A DNA stretch of 64,000 nt, from the NCBI GenBank assembly GCA_016789365.1, contig JAEURH010000001.1:1-64000 (forward strand), written 5' to 3'. Both the position numbers and the translations under genes were made by a program. The notes beneath the pieces were generated by a model. It was not told the origin of the DNA, searched no databases, and saw only the letters and a list, made by a program, of their open reading frames with translations. Source of the DNA: Anaerolineales bacterium (GTDB taxonomy: Bacteria > Chloroflexota > Anaerolineae > Anaerolineales > Villigracilaceae). Shown here in pieces: positions 51,043-60,289 of the stretch (its first letter is position 1; the number at the start of each line of letters is the position of its first letter).

Positions 51043-51957
51043 TTAGGATGTTAATCCTGTTAATTTCTCACTGATAGCGCAAACTTTTTTTCCTAGTTCT
51101 CTATCGAGTGCATGAGGGGCTGGTTTTTCTTCATGGGTCATGTTAAAAAATTTTCCGCTTATATTGCTTAATTCTGGAGCCGCGGAAAAATAATAAAGTG
51201 CTTCGCCAGATATTTTAGGGTCTCTTAATAACGGAAACAATAAATATTTTTGATAGAAGCGATATAAAAATCCATTGTTCATGCCAATGTTTGTAGCAAC
51301 TTCACCCGGGTGTACAGCATTGATTGTGACATTGCTTCCCTTTAACTTATCGGCTAATTCCCAAACGGTAAGCAATTGAGCAGTTTTTGCCGCACCATAA
51401 CCTTGTAAACCTCGGTATCTACGTTTTTTCCAATCAAGGTCATCTAATCTTAATCCGCCAAAACGATGTCCTTCAGAATTTACTTGGATAATACGAGCAG
51501 GTGCAGAGTTAATCATTCGGTCAAGCAGTAAACGTGTGAATAAAAATGATGCCAGATGATTAACGCAAAATACAATTTCAAATCCATCTGCTGTTAATTT
51601 ACGTGTGGTTAAATGTAAACCTGCATTGTTGATTAAGATTTTGATAACAGGGTATTGATTAAGAATTTGATTTGCGGCATTTCGAACATCATTTAGATTT
51701 GAAAAATCTGCTTGGATAATATCAACTTTGGTGTTGAAAAAATTTGTAATTTCAGTTTTAACACTATTTGCTTTTTCAATATTTCGGCATACCAAAACTA
51801 AATGCGCTCCCGCTTGTGCAATTCGCTTCGCGGCTTCATAGCCCACGCCTGAAGTTGCGCCAGTGATAATACAAACTTGATCATCTAATCTGGCGGTGGT
51901 AGTTTTTTGAGGTTTTCTGGCGTTTTCAATAAATTGAAGTTCTTCAGGGAGTTTCAA
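51043..51957 (-). CDS. Short-chain dehydrogenase, retinol-dehydrogenase-like
   Basis: The 304-residue SDR has the NAD(P) motif TGATSGVGYEAAK, NNAG, the catalytic Ser in VNSEGHRFG and YGAAK (YxxxK). Its layout is that of the RDH/WWOX-like branch acting on retinoids or lipids. Its place between an NTF2-like gene and a carotenoid oxygenase suggests it reduces or oxidises the cleavage aldehyde (inference). Confidence 0.88.
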   Translation of the reverse strand: MKLPEELQFIENARKPQKTTTARLDDQVCIITGATSGVGYEAAKRIAQAGAHLVLVCRNIEKANSVKTEITNFFNTKVDIIQADFSNLNDVRNAANQILNQYPVIKILINNAGLHLTTRKLTADGFEIVFCVNHLASFLFTRLLLDRMINSAPARIIQVNSEGHRFGGLRLDDLDWKKRRYRGLQGYGAAKTAQLLTVWELADKLKGSNVTINAVHPGEVATNIGMNNGFLYRFYQKYLLFPLLRDPKISGEALYYFSAAPELSNISGKFFNMTHEEKPAPHALDRELGKKVCAISEKLTGLTS

Positions 51958-51969
51958 TGTGGTGTCTGC

Positions 51970-52410
51970 CTATCCAAAATATTTGTGCATGAATCTTCTG
52001 TATGGGCGATGAAACCAAGGGATATTATTGAAAATATCACCCCATAAATCATAATAGTCTCGTTGTTTGATGATACGATTATCTTCGCCAAAGGTGAGTT
52101 TGGTGCATCCAAACATGGGTGTGCTGGGAAATTTTTTGAAAATCATGGTCATTTTCCATTCCATGAAAATCTCTTTTTCATTTTGTGCAATGGATGTAAT
52201 ATCCATTTGTAGTTGTTCGCATCTATCTGTTAATCGCTGACATAATGCGATGAAATTATCTTTTCCTTCTACTCTTTGAATGCTATCTTGAAAAATAATA
52301 TCATCATGATAATAAGGGAAAATATGTGACCAATCAGGTTTGCCTTCGCGGTTATAGGTTTTAGACCAAAGTCTCAGAATATCACTTGTGTTTAATGGTT
52401 CTATGCTCAT
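51970..52410 (-). CDS. NTF2/SnoaL-like protein
   Basis: This 146-residue protein has the NTF2-like cone fold pattern: an N-terminal helix pair, YYHDDIIFQDSIQRVEGKDNFI, and ITSIAQNEKEIFMEWKMTM followed by a TKLTFGEDNRIIKQRDYYD strand pair. Members include isomerases, cyclases and hydrolases of small hydrophobic ligands. First gene of the carotenoid oxygenase operon, with divergent partner at 52592. Confidence 0.82.
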   Translation of the reverse strand: MSIEPLNTSDILRLWSKTYNREGKPDWSHIFPYYHDDIIFQDSIQRVEGKDNFIALCQRLTDRCEQLQMDITSIAQNEKEIFMEWKMTMIFKKFPSTPMFGCTKLTFGEDNRIIKQRDYYDLWGDIFNNIPWFHRPYRRFMHKYFG

Positions 52411-52591
52411 ATATTCCTTTTGAAGATATATCGGTTTTTAATAACAAACTATTAGTTAAAAGATGGCTATTTTAGATAACATCAATTTCAGGTCAATAAA
52501 GAAGCGTATCTAATCCCAAATTATTGTGTAATAATACCTACAAGTTTACTATATTCTTAATAAAGACTAATTCTAATTTCGGAGTTCATTA

Positions 52592-53389
52592 ATGGAAAAC
52601 CCTGTGTTAACAAAGCAACTTTCGAGGCTTGGGAGGTTCGGAAGAAGCATCATCAAAAGGTTTATTTATTCTCAAATGGTAGTTTTTTCTGGCTTGAAAA
52701 TTGCATTTGGAAAAGACCAGCCGCTTGTGCAATTTACTGTGGAAGCAGACCCGCCTTCTATTTATTGGGTGTATCGCATCAAATCATCTGAAGTTGACAC
52801 ATTGTTACAAAAGCTTGGTATCTCATCCCAGTTTTCGATAAGCCCGATTAAGTGTTTGAATACGGATGAGCCATCTTACTTTTTAGCACTCAACGCCTAT
52901 CGAGTATCAGGCTTGGTGAAAGGTGTTCGCGCAGAATGGTCTATTTTTATTAAGGATTCAAGCAACACGCCACGTTATATGATTGTAGATGCTCGGTCTT
53001 CAAATACATCTATGGACCCTGTTGATATTATTACAAAAGCATCAACGGTTATCCATAAACGTGATGGCAATGTGATTCATACGCAAATTGGTGAAGGCGA
53101 ACATGCTTTTGTTTCGACGATTACGCTTGCTGAAAATTTACCATCGGTTCATTCATCTGCCGAGTGGGTTTCTGCTAATGATTATATTTATTGGATGAAT
53201 GGAGTTTGCGATCGCACATTTTATAATGCGGGTCTCGCTGATACGAAGCAAAGCCTTATCAACAACAAAGATGTTGTGATTAAAGATGGAACGTTTTGGG
53301 CGCAATTTGTAGAACCTGAGCCTGTTTATATTTTGAAATTAAACAATGCGATTGAGTTTGTTGTTACGCCGTGGCATAATGTAAGTTGA
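52592..53389 (+). CDS. Protein of unknown function, divergent to the carotenoid oxygenase operon
   Basis: This 265-residue soluble protein has no signal peptide. It is beta-rich (YWVYRIKSSEVDTLLQ, SYFLALNAYRVSGLVKGVRAEWSIF, YMIVDARSSNTSMDP). The fold might resemble acetoacetate-decarboxylase-like barrels, but no catalytic Lys can be assigned with confidence. The 180-base spacer shared with the NTF2-like gene suggests common regulation. GGAG precedes the ATG. Confidence 0.6.
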   Translation: MENPVLTKQLSRLGRFGRSIIKRFIYSQMVVFSGLKIAFGKDQPLVQFTVEADPPSIYWVYRIKSSEVDTLLQKLGISSQFSISPIKCLNTDEPSYFLALNAYRVSGLVKGVRAEWSIFIKDSSNTPRYMIVDARSSNTSMDPVDIITKASTVIHKRDGNVIHTQIGEGEHAFVSTITLAENLPSVHSSAEWVSANDYIYWMNGVCDRTFYNAGLADTKQSLINNKDVVIKDGTFWAQFVEPEPVYILKLNNAIEFVVTPWHNVS

Positions 53390-53503
53390 GGTTGTGCTGT
53401 TTCTTTTATTCAAAATATTTATATAACTAAGGTCTATTGTTTAGTTTTTCAAACACAATTGGAAATTTGTTAGATATATTTCTACTTAAAACTTCTAGCT
53501 TTA

Positions 53504-54175
53504 TTAAGGATAAAGACCGAGAAAAATTAGCGCGAATCCGATTGTATCTTTTACGCCGTGAGCGATAATCGGTATCCATAAATTGCGCTTCCCTACAAAA
53601 TATAACCCTGACATCAGTAGTGCAGATAAAAATGTTTCGACTACACCACTTGTTCCTTGATATACATGCCCTAATCCAAATAAAATTGAACTGATAAGTA
53701 CCGCAAAAAACCAGCCGAGGTTTGTTTCTCCAAACAGGTCTTTGAAGCGGTTAAGCAAATATCCGCGATATACGAGTTCTTCAATAAACGCCGCATACGT
53801 CCATGAGACGATAAGTGCAATGATGAGATATGAAAAATTTGAACGCAATCCTTCAAACTGACTCAGGTCAAGGGTTTCATTGGTGATGTTTTGGATTAAC
53901 GGAACAATTAACCAAATGGATACCATTTGAAAGAGTATCGCCGCAAGGATGCCAATGCCAATCGTTTGCAACCAATTTTCTGGGCGGGTAAAACCAACCT
54001 GTTTCCAGTTCATTTTACGAAGCCGTAGCGAGAGCCAACCAAGTGCAAACAAGAAGATTGCGGCAGTAGGAATGATGCGAAGCACATGCAAAGCTTGAAA
54101 TAGGATAACAATCAAAAGTTCTATTGCAATTACAAATCGCTTTTCACGAAGCATCGTTTCAATTGAGTTTTTCAT
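53504..54175 (-). CDS. CPBP (CAAX-like) intramembrane metalloprotease
   Basis: From the ATG at 54175 (GGAG upstream) the 223-residue polytopic protein carries the EExxxR motif in AAFIEELVYRGYLLNRF, the FGLGHVYQG His, and a C-terminal IIAHGVKDT motif. All three CPBP signatures are intact. Upstream in-frame codons are rejected because they run through a repeat. Bacterial CPBP proteins act in bacteriocin immunity or signalling; the role here is unknown. Confidence 0.88.
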   Translation of the reverse strand: MKNSIETMLREKRFVIAIELLIVILFQALHVLRIIPTAAIFLFALGWLSLRLRKMNWKQVGFTRPENWLQTIGIGILAAILFQMVSIWLIVPLIQNITNETLDLSQFEGLRSNFSYLIIALIVSWTYAAFIEELVYRGYLLNRFKDLFGETNLGWFFAVLISSILFGLGHVYQGTSGVVETFLSALLMSGLYFVGKRNLWIPIIAHGVKDTIGFALIFLGLYP

Positions 54176-54215
54176 AAGTGATTCTCCAATTGTGAAGCAA
54201 CGAATTAAATAAGAC

Positions 54216-54271
54216 CATCCCGAAGGGTTGGGTGGAAATTTATACCTGAACCACAAAAACCTTCGGGACGT
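54216..54271. terminator. CCCGAAGG inverted repeat, probable terminator
   Basis: Arms ATCCCGAAGG / CCTTCGGGACG with inner GGGTGG/CCAC pairing, just downstream of the gene ending at 54277 on the minus strand; related in sequence to the GTCCCGCAGG terminator at 13142. Confidence 0.55.
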
Positions 54272-54276
54272 TTAAA

Positions 54277-55362
54277 TTAATAACGCAAAATAAGCGCAAT
54301 GCGTTGATGTTTGTCTAATTGACCATTTTCTACAAAGACAACTTGTCCTTGCTTATCTAACACGCTTTCGATGATTTCATCTACGGCATCATCTATCACA
54401 TCAGGTGCGGATGTATCATCAGCAGGGGTGATGATTGTACCTGTTTCATCCACGCGGGCGGGGTAGTGAAAATCTTCTTCCACTAACAAAAGCTGACCTC
54501 GCCCTTCGTTTGCAAGTCGCCACACTTCGCCAATGCTTGAAGCGAATTTTCTTTCTCCAACGGCTTTATCTAAATCAAGCAACACTTGCTCACGCTGTTT
54601 GGCAAAAGAATCTTTCATCGCGCTCCACACAAGTTTCCCCAAGTCGTGAGGCGATGTTTTATCATGGCTTCCTTGCACTGTCGCCCAAATCGAATTTTTG
54701 AAATCGGTCACTTCATTGTAGAACGAAAGAAAACGGTCAACACCTACAACTGCAAGTGGCAATGAGTCAGACGCAAGAAATGGTTTCAAGGCGTTATCTA
54801 TTTGGCGAAAAAATTTGCGATGATATTCGTCACGATAAGCAGATTTTTGCACACCAAACCCGCCAGGCAAAGGTTGTTCGCCACCAGGTCCTTCGTGCTT
54901 GATTGGGAAACCATTTTCTTGAATTTCAATCAAATCATCGCGCGTGGCTTCAAACAAACGAGTCGGCTTTTCACTTAAAGCCAATACCCAATAACGCGGC
55001 GTGCGATTCATCGCAAACACAAGGTCGCGTGTTAAAAAATTTTCGTCAATGCTTACGCGTTCTCTTAAAGTAAAAGGCAATTGAACTGCCCGCGCAAAAT
55101 CACGGTTGATGAACAAAGCCAAGCCATCTAACATATAACGATAATCAATGACCTCAACTAATTTTTCAAGTTGATTAACCAGCGGTGTGATTTCACGTTT
55201 GCTAAATTCTTTTAATAAACGCGAGATTGCTTCATCTATTAAATTTTTTACTCGAATGGGGTCTTGGCGATTTTCAGGCGATGTGCGATGTGTGGGCAAC
55301 GTGATGGTGACACATGGATAGCCTTTGATTTGTTGCAGTAAACGAATATCTTGTCGGTTCAT
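54277..55362 (-). CDS. baeRF3-type protein (bacterial archaeo-eukaryotic release factor-like)
   Basis: This 361-residue protein starts at the ATG after AAGGAG. Sequence features are LLQQIKGYPCVTITLPTHRT at the N-terminus, the WVLALSEKPTRLFEATRDDL segment and the C-terminal VVFVENGQLDKHQRIALILRY. These match the bacterial eRF1-domain-like group baeRF3. The family has been proposed to act on ribosomes or tRNA in stress, but its function is not established. Single-gene unit. Confidence 0.78.
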   Translation of the reverse strand: MNRQDIRLLQQIKGYPCVTITLPTHRTSPENRQDPIRVKNLIDEAISRLLKEFSKREITPLVNQLEKLVEVIDYRYMLDGLALFINRDFARAVQLPFTLRERVSIDENFLTRDLVFAMNRTPRYWVLALSEKPTRLFEATRDDLIEIQENGFPIKHEGPGGEQPLPGGFGVQKSAYRDEYHRKFFRQIDNALKPFLASDSLPLAVVGVDRFLSFYNEVTDFKNSIWATVQGSHDKTSPHDLGKLVWSAMKDSFAKQREQVLLDLDKAVGERKFASSIGEVWRLANEGRGQLLLVEEDFHYPARVDETGTIITPADDTSAPDVIDDAVDEIIESVLDKQGQVVFVENGQLDKHQRIALILRY

Positions 55363-55473
55363 CGAAAATACTCCTTTCAATTAAGTAAAATAGAATCGGC
55401 AAGAGAGTTTAATTTAACTCTGATTTTTATTATACATGCTAAATGAATGAATCCCTGCTTAATTCGATGCGCT

Positions 55474-56226
55474 TCACATTAACTTTCGGCTTGCTCTAAA
55501 AAACAGCGGCATGTTCACCATTTTGGCTTTTGCTGATTCTCCCCATATTGTTTTCAATTTCGATTCCAATGTTTCAATCGGGTCATTTTTAATTTCAACA
55601 ATATATCTTTTCACTGCTGACCAAGTTCGTAAATAATCTAATAATTGATTCAAATGCCATTCAATTTTCATCTCAAATGTTGGCGTGTTTTGAATTTCAT
55701 CAAACGGCATAATGATGTCACGATAACCGTTCATCACTTGGCGATTGCCTTCCGCCCAGAATTTATCAATCGGTTGCAGAAGTTCTTCAAAAATAATTTT
55801 GTCAATTTCGGGTTCAATTTCAAAAAGCCCGTAACTCCAAATGGCTAAAATTCCATTTGACTTCAAGACGCGATTTACTTCTTGAAAAAATTTTGTTTGG
55901 TCGAACCAATGAATAGCAACTGCCACGGTCACCAAATCAAACGATTCATTTTCAAACGAAGTTTGCTCAGCAGGCGAAACACTATATTTTATTTTTAGAT
56001 GTTGAATAGCATGATTGATTTGTTCTGCGCTGATGTCTGTCGCTTCGACACTTGAGAAATAGTTGGTCAATGAAACTGCGGCTTGACCATTGCCTGTGGC
56101 ACAGTCCCATGCACGATGATGCTCTTTGCAAATTTGGCTTAAATACAAAAATAATTCATCAGGGTATTGCGGTCGAGATTTGGCGTATTGGTCAGCGCTT
56201 TGTGAGAAAGTTTGAGCGTTGTTCAT
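55474..56226 (-). CDS. Class I SAM-dependent methyltransferase
   Basis: This 250-residue protein has motif I WDCATGNGQAAVSL (a DxATGxG variant), motif II as VEATDIS and the post-motif FDLVTVAVAIHWFD, typical of the UbiE/Methyltransf_11 group. Substrate unknown. Confidence 0.85.
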   Translation of the reverse strand: MNNAQTFSQSADQYAKSRPQYPDELFLYLSQICKEHHRAWDCATGNGQAAVSLTNYFSSVEATDISAEQINHAIQHLKIKYSVSPAEQTSFENESFDLVTVAVAIHWFDQTKFFQEVNRVLKSNGILAIWSYGLFEIEPEIDKIIFEELLQPIDKFWAEGNRQVMNGYRDIIMPFDEIQNTPTFEMKIEWHLNQLLDYLRTWSAVKRYIVEIKNDPIETLESKLKTIWGESAKAKMVNMPLFFRASRKLM

Positions 56227-56234
56227 AATTACAT

Positions 56235-56272
56235 TAGGCTTCCGAAGTATTTTGCAATACTTCGGAAGCCTA
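56235..56272. repeat. TAGGCTTCCGAAGTATT hairpin
   Basis: A perfect 17-base stem with loop TTGC between two minus-strand genes. No T-tract follows, so it is more likely a palindromic repeat than a terminator. Confidence 0.6.
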
Positions 56273-56279
56273 GCTTACA

Positions 56280-56972
56280 TTATTGCGCCGTTGCAGGTGC
56301 ATCGTCTGCTAAAAGATTTGCAGGAGGTTGTGCCCACAGGATTCCTAGTATCACAATTCCTCCTACAGGAACTAAGAGAAACAATAGCCACCAAGGGCTT
56401 TTGCCAATATCACGAAGTCGGCGTGCGCCCACTGCTAGCAGAGGTAACAAAGTGACAATTAGAAACACGTTAACCAACTGCTCACTTAAGTAAGCCAATG
56501 CAGAGGCAACTAGTGTGATAAATAACATAAACCACCAAAACTCAGGGCGTGTTGCTTTTCCAGAAAAGTCTGCAAATTTTGTGAAACATACTTGAATGGA
56601 TTCAAAGAATGTCATTGTATTTGCTTCGCCTTGGGCATTGGGCTGTGTTGGATTTTTCATTTTTAAGTTTAACTCCTTGCCGATAATAAAGACGGCTTCT
56701 CTAAAAGATGTAACCCAATTTCTCCAAATAGAATTGAGTCGGTCTCTATTTTCTACAAGGTCTTCATTACCCGCAACTCTGGATTCCCCTAGTTTTAAAA
56801 TCAACTCGGTTCTTGAGCCTACTTGATACTTAGCATAGATATTTGTGAGGTGAAATTCAACAGTACTTTCAGCAATATGAAGAGACGAAGCGATTAACTT
56901 ATTGCTTTTGCCTGCTAGCAAAAGTTTAACCACTTCTTTTTCACGCCTGCTCAATTGATTTAATGATGTCAT
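56280..56972 (-). CDS. LuxR-type HTH fused to DUF805 membrane domain
   Basis: The 230-residue protein begins with a LuxR-type helix-turn-helix (~3-62: LSRREKEVVKLLLAGKSNKLIA and ESTVEFHLTNIYAKYQVGSRTEL). A linker leads to a DUF805 membrane domain (~125-215), with WWFMLFITLVASALAYL and the conserved GARRLRDIGKSPWWLLF. A DNA-binding domain ahead of a DUF805 domain is an unusual order and would tether DNA to the membrane. Seven bp after a methyltransferase gene; probably co-transcribed. Confidence 0.85.
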   Translation of the reverse strand: MTSLNQLSRREKEVVKLLLAGKSNKLIASSLHIAESTVEFHLTNIYAKYQVGSRTELILKLGESRVAGNEDLVENRDRLNSIWRNWVTSFREAVFIIGKELNLKMKNPTQPNAQGEANTMTFFESIQVCFTKFADFSGKATRPEFWWFMLFITLVASALAYLSEQLVNVFLIVTLLPLLAVGARRLRDIGKSPWWLLFLLVPVGGIVILGILWAQPPANLLADDAPATAQ

Positions 56973-56978
56973 TGAGTT

Positions 56979-57797
56979 TTATTCCACATACGCAATCGTT
57001 AAATTTGCAATCATCGGGAAAGTCATTATTTCGCCTTGTGTATATTGTGCAACTAAATCGCGGGTTTCATTTTCAACTGCATCCAGAAATTTCAAGAATG
57101 CATCTGGGTTTTGCACAAAAGCAGGGATAACTGCTCCATAAGCCGTTTCCATTTTGCGTGCAAAAGTTTTTGGGTCTGGGAAGCGGGTTTGAATTGTATG
57201 TGGCGTAATCTCAATTTTGGAAAACCCTGCCTCTGCAAGAAACGAGCGGATTTGATTTACATCATGCAATGAAAATGGCGCGAGTAAATCTTCATAACTT
57301 ACACCAAGCGGCGCAAGATGGCGAACTTCAACTTTTGCAAATTCTTCAAACACTTTATGCTGTTCGATGGCTTGCCAAGTGGCTATACCAATTCTCCCAC
57401 CTTTTACAAGTAACTTTCGCATTTGTTTTAATGCGGCAGACTTATCAGAAAAAAATTGTAAGCCTTGCTGGCATAGCACAAGGTCAAATTCAGTTTTTAG
57501 GTCAAGTTGAGTGGCATCGCCTTCAAGCCACTCAATGGATGCGCCTGCTGACGGAGTTTGTTGACGAGCAACCGCCAACATTACTGGATTAATATCTACG
57601 GCTGTTATTTTCCCTTCTGTGCCTATCAATGGAGCGATATGACGCGCCACCAAGCCAGTGCCGCAAGCCAAATCTAACACGCGCTCGCTTTTTTTGGGTG
57701 AGACGAATCGGACAAACGCCTCTGTCAACGGTTGAAAAATTCCTGGACCATAGAACTGCTCATACATTTCGGCTGGGTTCGGAAATTGAGTAGACAT
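56979..57797 (-). CDS. Class I SAM-dependent methyltransferase
   Basis: The 272-residue protein has motif I VLDLACGTGLVARHI, AVDINPVMLAVA and DLVLCQQGLQFF, with WEKGGRI-like LLVKGGRIGIATW. It resembles the ubiquinone/menaquinone-biosynthesis-type group; the substrate is unknown. It is the likely first gene of the unit with the LuxR-DUF805 gene. Confidence 0.87.
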   Translation of the reverse strand: MSTQFPNPAEMYEQFYGPGIFQPLTEAFVRFVSPKKSERVLDLACGTGLVARHIAPLIGTEGKITAVDINPVMLAVARQQTPSAGASIEWLEGDATQLDLKTEFDLVLCQQGLQFFSDKSAALKQMRKLLVKGGRIGIATWQAIEQHKVFEEFAKVEVRHLAPLGVSYEDLLAPFSLHDVNQIRSFLAEAGFSKIEITPHTIQTRFPDPKTFARKMETAYGAVIPAFVQNPDAFLKFLDAVENETRDLVAQYTQGEIMTFPMIANLTIAYVE

Positions 57798-57919
57798 GAC
57801 GACCTCCTTTTATTAAGCCATTAAGAAAAAACAAAGAGAGTTTATTAAACTCTAAAAAACATTATACCTTCCTAATGAAACTGTAATCTCATATCTCATA
57901 TTCCTATTTCTTTTCTAGT

Positions 57920-57925
57920 TATAAT
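57920..57925 (+). promoter_or_regulatory. TATAAT -10 box immediately before an ATG
   Basis: TATAAT ends six bases before the ATG at 57932 and there is no ribosome site, as expected for leaderless mRNA. Confidence 0.4.
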
Positions 57926-57931
57926 ACCCAC

Positions 57932-58306
57932 ATGGATTTTTTCTTATCTAAAGATGGGCTTGAACGTGCCACCCCCGAAGAAACAAAAATTACGAATCTC
58001 ACAGCCAAACCTCGTTCAGATGGTCGGCGGGTGTTGGTGAATATGCAAATTACGCCGTTTCAAAAAAGACCAAGCCTGCAAGTGAATTTGCAAAATGCAA
58101 ATGGGGAAGAAGTTGCCTCTACGAATATTTTAGAAACAATGGGGTTCAAACTTGAATTTACGATGCACATTCGTGGTGAGATTCAAAACCCATACACATT
58201 GATTGCAAAATTATATTATCTTGATGGTCCGAGTGCAGAGCCTTTTACAATTTCTTTCGATGTGTATCCATCGTCTGAACCTGATAAAGAAAATTTCCCT
58301 GAATAA
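57932..58306 (+). CDS. Small conserved soluble protein
   Basis: This 124-residue protein has no signal peptide. The sequence is beta-rich (RRVLVNMQITPFQKRPSLQV, and FKLEFTMHIRGEIQNPYTLIAKLYY), suggesting a small beta-sandwich. Family not recognised. It lies 8 bp ahead of the beta-propeller lipoprotein gene and is probably in the same operon. Confidence 0.65.
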   Translation: MDFFLSKDGLERATPEETKITNLTAKPRSDGRRVLVNMQITPFQKRPSLQVNLQNANGEEVASTNILETMGFKLEFTMHIRGEIQNPYTLIAKLYYLDGPSAEPFTISFDVYPSSEPDKENFPE

Positions 58307-58314
58307 TTAATTCT

Positions 58315-60156
58315 ATGTCTTTTATTTTTTACTCCCAGCGTATAAAAATTTTATATCTTTTATTAATCACAAGCCTGATATTTTCGGCTTGCAACCAAGC
58401 GAGTCAAAACGTCACGCCGACGGAATTTGTCGCTGAGATAACTGTCGAAGAAACAGCAACCAGCCTCCCTGTCAGTGATGGAAGCGATAAAGTCTTTTTA
58501 TCTATTGAAGAAAATGGATATGCTCATTTGTTTGTTTATCATCCGCAAAATTATCCGCTCACGCGAATCACAACAGGCGAGTGGAATGATATTGCTCCAG
58601 CATTAAGCCCTGATAAAACCAAACTTGCGTTTGCATCTGATAGAAATAATTTTTGGGATGTGTATGTGATGGATTTGCAAACGGGTAATGTGACTCAAAT
58701 TACAAATTCAAATGAATATGATTCTGCGCCGTCGTGGTCACCCGATGGGTTGTTCCTTGCGTATGAAACATACATCAATGAAAATTTGGAAATTGCGGTT
58801 GTGAATGTTGATTCAAAAGAAGTGATTCAATTAACGTATGATTCCGCTTCTGACCACTCCCCAGCCTGGGCGCCGGATGGGCGGCATATTGCTTTCGTTT
58901 CATCTCGCGGTGGTGACAGTGATATGTGGCTTGCAGATTTGGATTTGGCTGGTGATGAGCGTTATCAAAATTTAAGCAACACGCCATTTGCTTCTGAAAA
59001 TTATCCTGTTTGGAATTTTGATGGCTCGCAATTGTTGTGGAGCTCAATTTCGCAAACGGTTGGTTTCAGCGGCTTATATATTTGGAATGCAAATGAACCG
59101 ACTCGTGCCGCACAATGGATTGGTGATGGCATGATTGGTACGTGGAATGAAAATGCAAATCAAGTGATTGCAGTAGTCAGTGCGCCGAATCAATATTTCA
59201 TTACATCGTATGACTTAGAAGGAAAAGTTTTACAAGCATCGTTACCATTAAGCGGGCGTGTGCGAGGATTAACTTGGGGAGAAGCAAAATTGCCAGACCC
59301 GTTACCAGATTCTTTTATACAAGCAAGCCAAACAAATCCACAACCGTTATGGTCGCCGATTGTGACGCCTGGACCCGAAGCGCCGAATCAACGCTGGTAT
59401 GTGGTGGATATTGAAGATGTGCAAGCGCCATATCCGCAATTGCATGAGTTGGTAGATGAATCGTTTAATGCATTAAGAACAAGAGTGATTATCGAAACAG
59501 GTTGGGATGCGCTTGCAAGTTTAGAAAATGCTTTTGTTCCATTGACAACAAAACTTGAACCAGGCTTTGATGATGATTGGTTATATACAGGCAGAGCCTT
59601 TGCAATTAATTCATTGATGGCAAGCGCAGGCTGGATGGTGACATTGCGTGAAGATATTGGGGCACAAACCTATTGGAGAATTTATATCCGTGCCAGTGTG
59701 CAAGATGGTTCGTTAGGTGAACCAATTCATAATGCGCCGTGGAATTTGAATGCACGATATGATTTAGACCCTGTCACTTATGAACAAGGTGGTGAGTATG
59801 CTCGCGTGCCAGCAGGTTATTGGATTGATATTACATCGTTAGTCTCTGCTTATGGGTGGGAGCGTTTGCCGTCATTGCCTAATTGGAGAACGTATTACAA
59901 AGGCGCAAGATTTTCAACTTTTGTTTTAACGAATGGATTAAGTTGGTATGATGCAATGAAAGAGTTATATCCAGCCGAAGCATTAGCCACACCAACTAGA
60001 GTTTTTGCTCCGACTCTTACGCCAACACCGACTCCTACTTCTACGCCGACAAAACGCCCGACGAGAACGCCTCGCATCACGTTCACACCTTCCTCTACGC
60101 CGACGATTACCCCTTTGCCTTCATCCACGCCTACGCCACCGACGGTGATTCCGTGA
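58315..60156 (+). CDS. TolB/WD40-like beta-propeller lipoprotein with Thr/Pro tail
   Basis: The 613-residue protein has a signal peptide with lipobox LIFSAC (Cys ~26). Residues ~60-250 form a PD40-type propeller with repeats such as LSPDKTKLAFASDRNNFWDVYVMD, WSPDGLFLAYET and WAPDGRHIAFVSSRGGDSDMW. Residues ~340-560 form a second domain without a recognised family. The C-terminal ~45 residues are Thr/Pro-rich (PTLTPTPTPTSTPTKRPT). Extracytoplasmic; probable ligand- or wall-binding protein. Confidence 0.8.
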   Translation: MSFIFYSQRIKILYLLLITSLIFSACNQASQNVTPTEFVAEITVEETATSLPVSDGSDKVFLSIEENGYAHLFVYHPQNYPLTRITTGEWNDIAPALSPDKTKLAFASDRNNFWDVYVMDLQTGNVTQITNSNEYDSAPSWSPDGLFLAYETYINENLEIAVVNVDSKEVIQLTYDSASDHSPAWAPDGRHIAFVSSRGGDSDMWLADLDLAGDERYQNLSNTPFASENYPVWNFDGSQLLWSSISQTVGFSGLYIWNANEPTRAAQWIGDGMIGTWNENANQVIAVVSAPNQYFITSYDLEGKVLQASLPLSGRVRGLTWGEAKLPDPLPDSFIQASQTNPQPLWSPIVTPGPEAPNQRWYVVDIEDVQAPYPQLHELVDESFNALRTRVIIETGWDALASLENAFVPLTTKLEPGFDDDWLYTGRAFAINSLMASAGWMVTLREDIGAQTYWRIYIRASVQDGSLGEPIHNAPWNLNARYDLDPVTYEQGGEYARVPAGYWIDITSLVSAYGWERLPSLPNWRTYYKGARFSTFVLTNGLSWYDAMKELYPAEALATPTRVFAPTLTPTPTPTSTPTKRPTRTPRITFTPSSTPTITPLPSSTPTPPTVIP

Positions 60157-60161
60157 AATAT

Positions 60162-60280
60162 GCCCGCACGGGGATAAATCCCCGCGCTATAAATACGAAG
60201 CCCGCTAAAGCGGACTTGGTTAGCCGACTTTTAGTCGGCTTTGTAATACTAGCGCGGATGTTTACGTCCGTGCGGGTGCA
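60162..60280. repeat. GCCCGCACGGGGATAAATCC palindromic element
   Basis: Ends GCCCGCACGG (60162) and CCGTGCGGGT (60268-60277) are inverted repeats. Inside are nested AAGCCCGCTAAAGCGGACTT and AGCCGACTTTTAGTCGGCT hairpins. A partial copy is at 34222. Confidence 0.75.
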
Positions 60281-60289
60281 ATTTATAAA

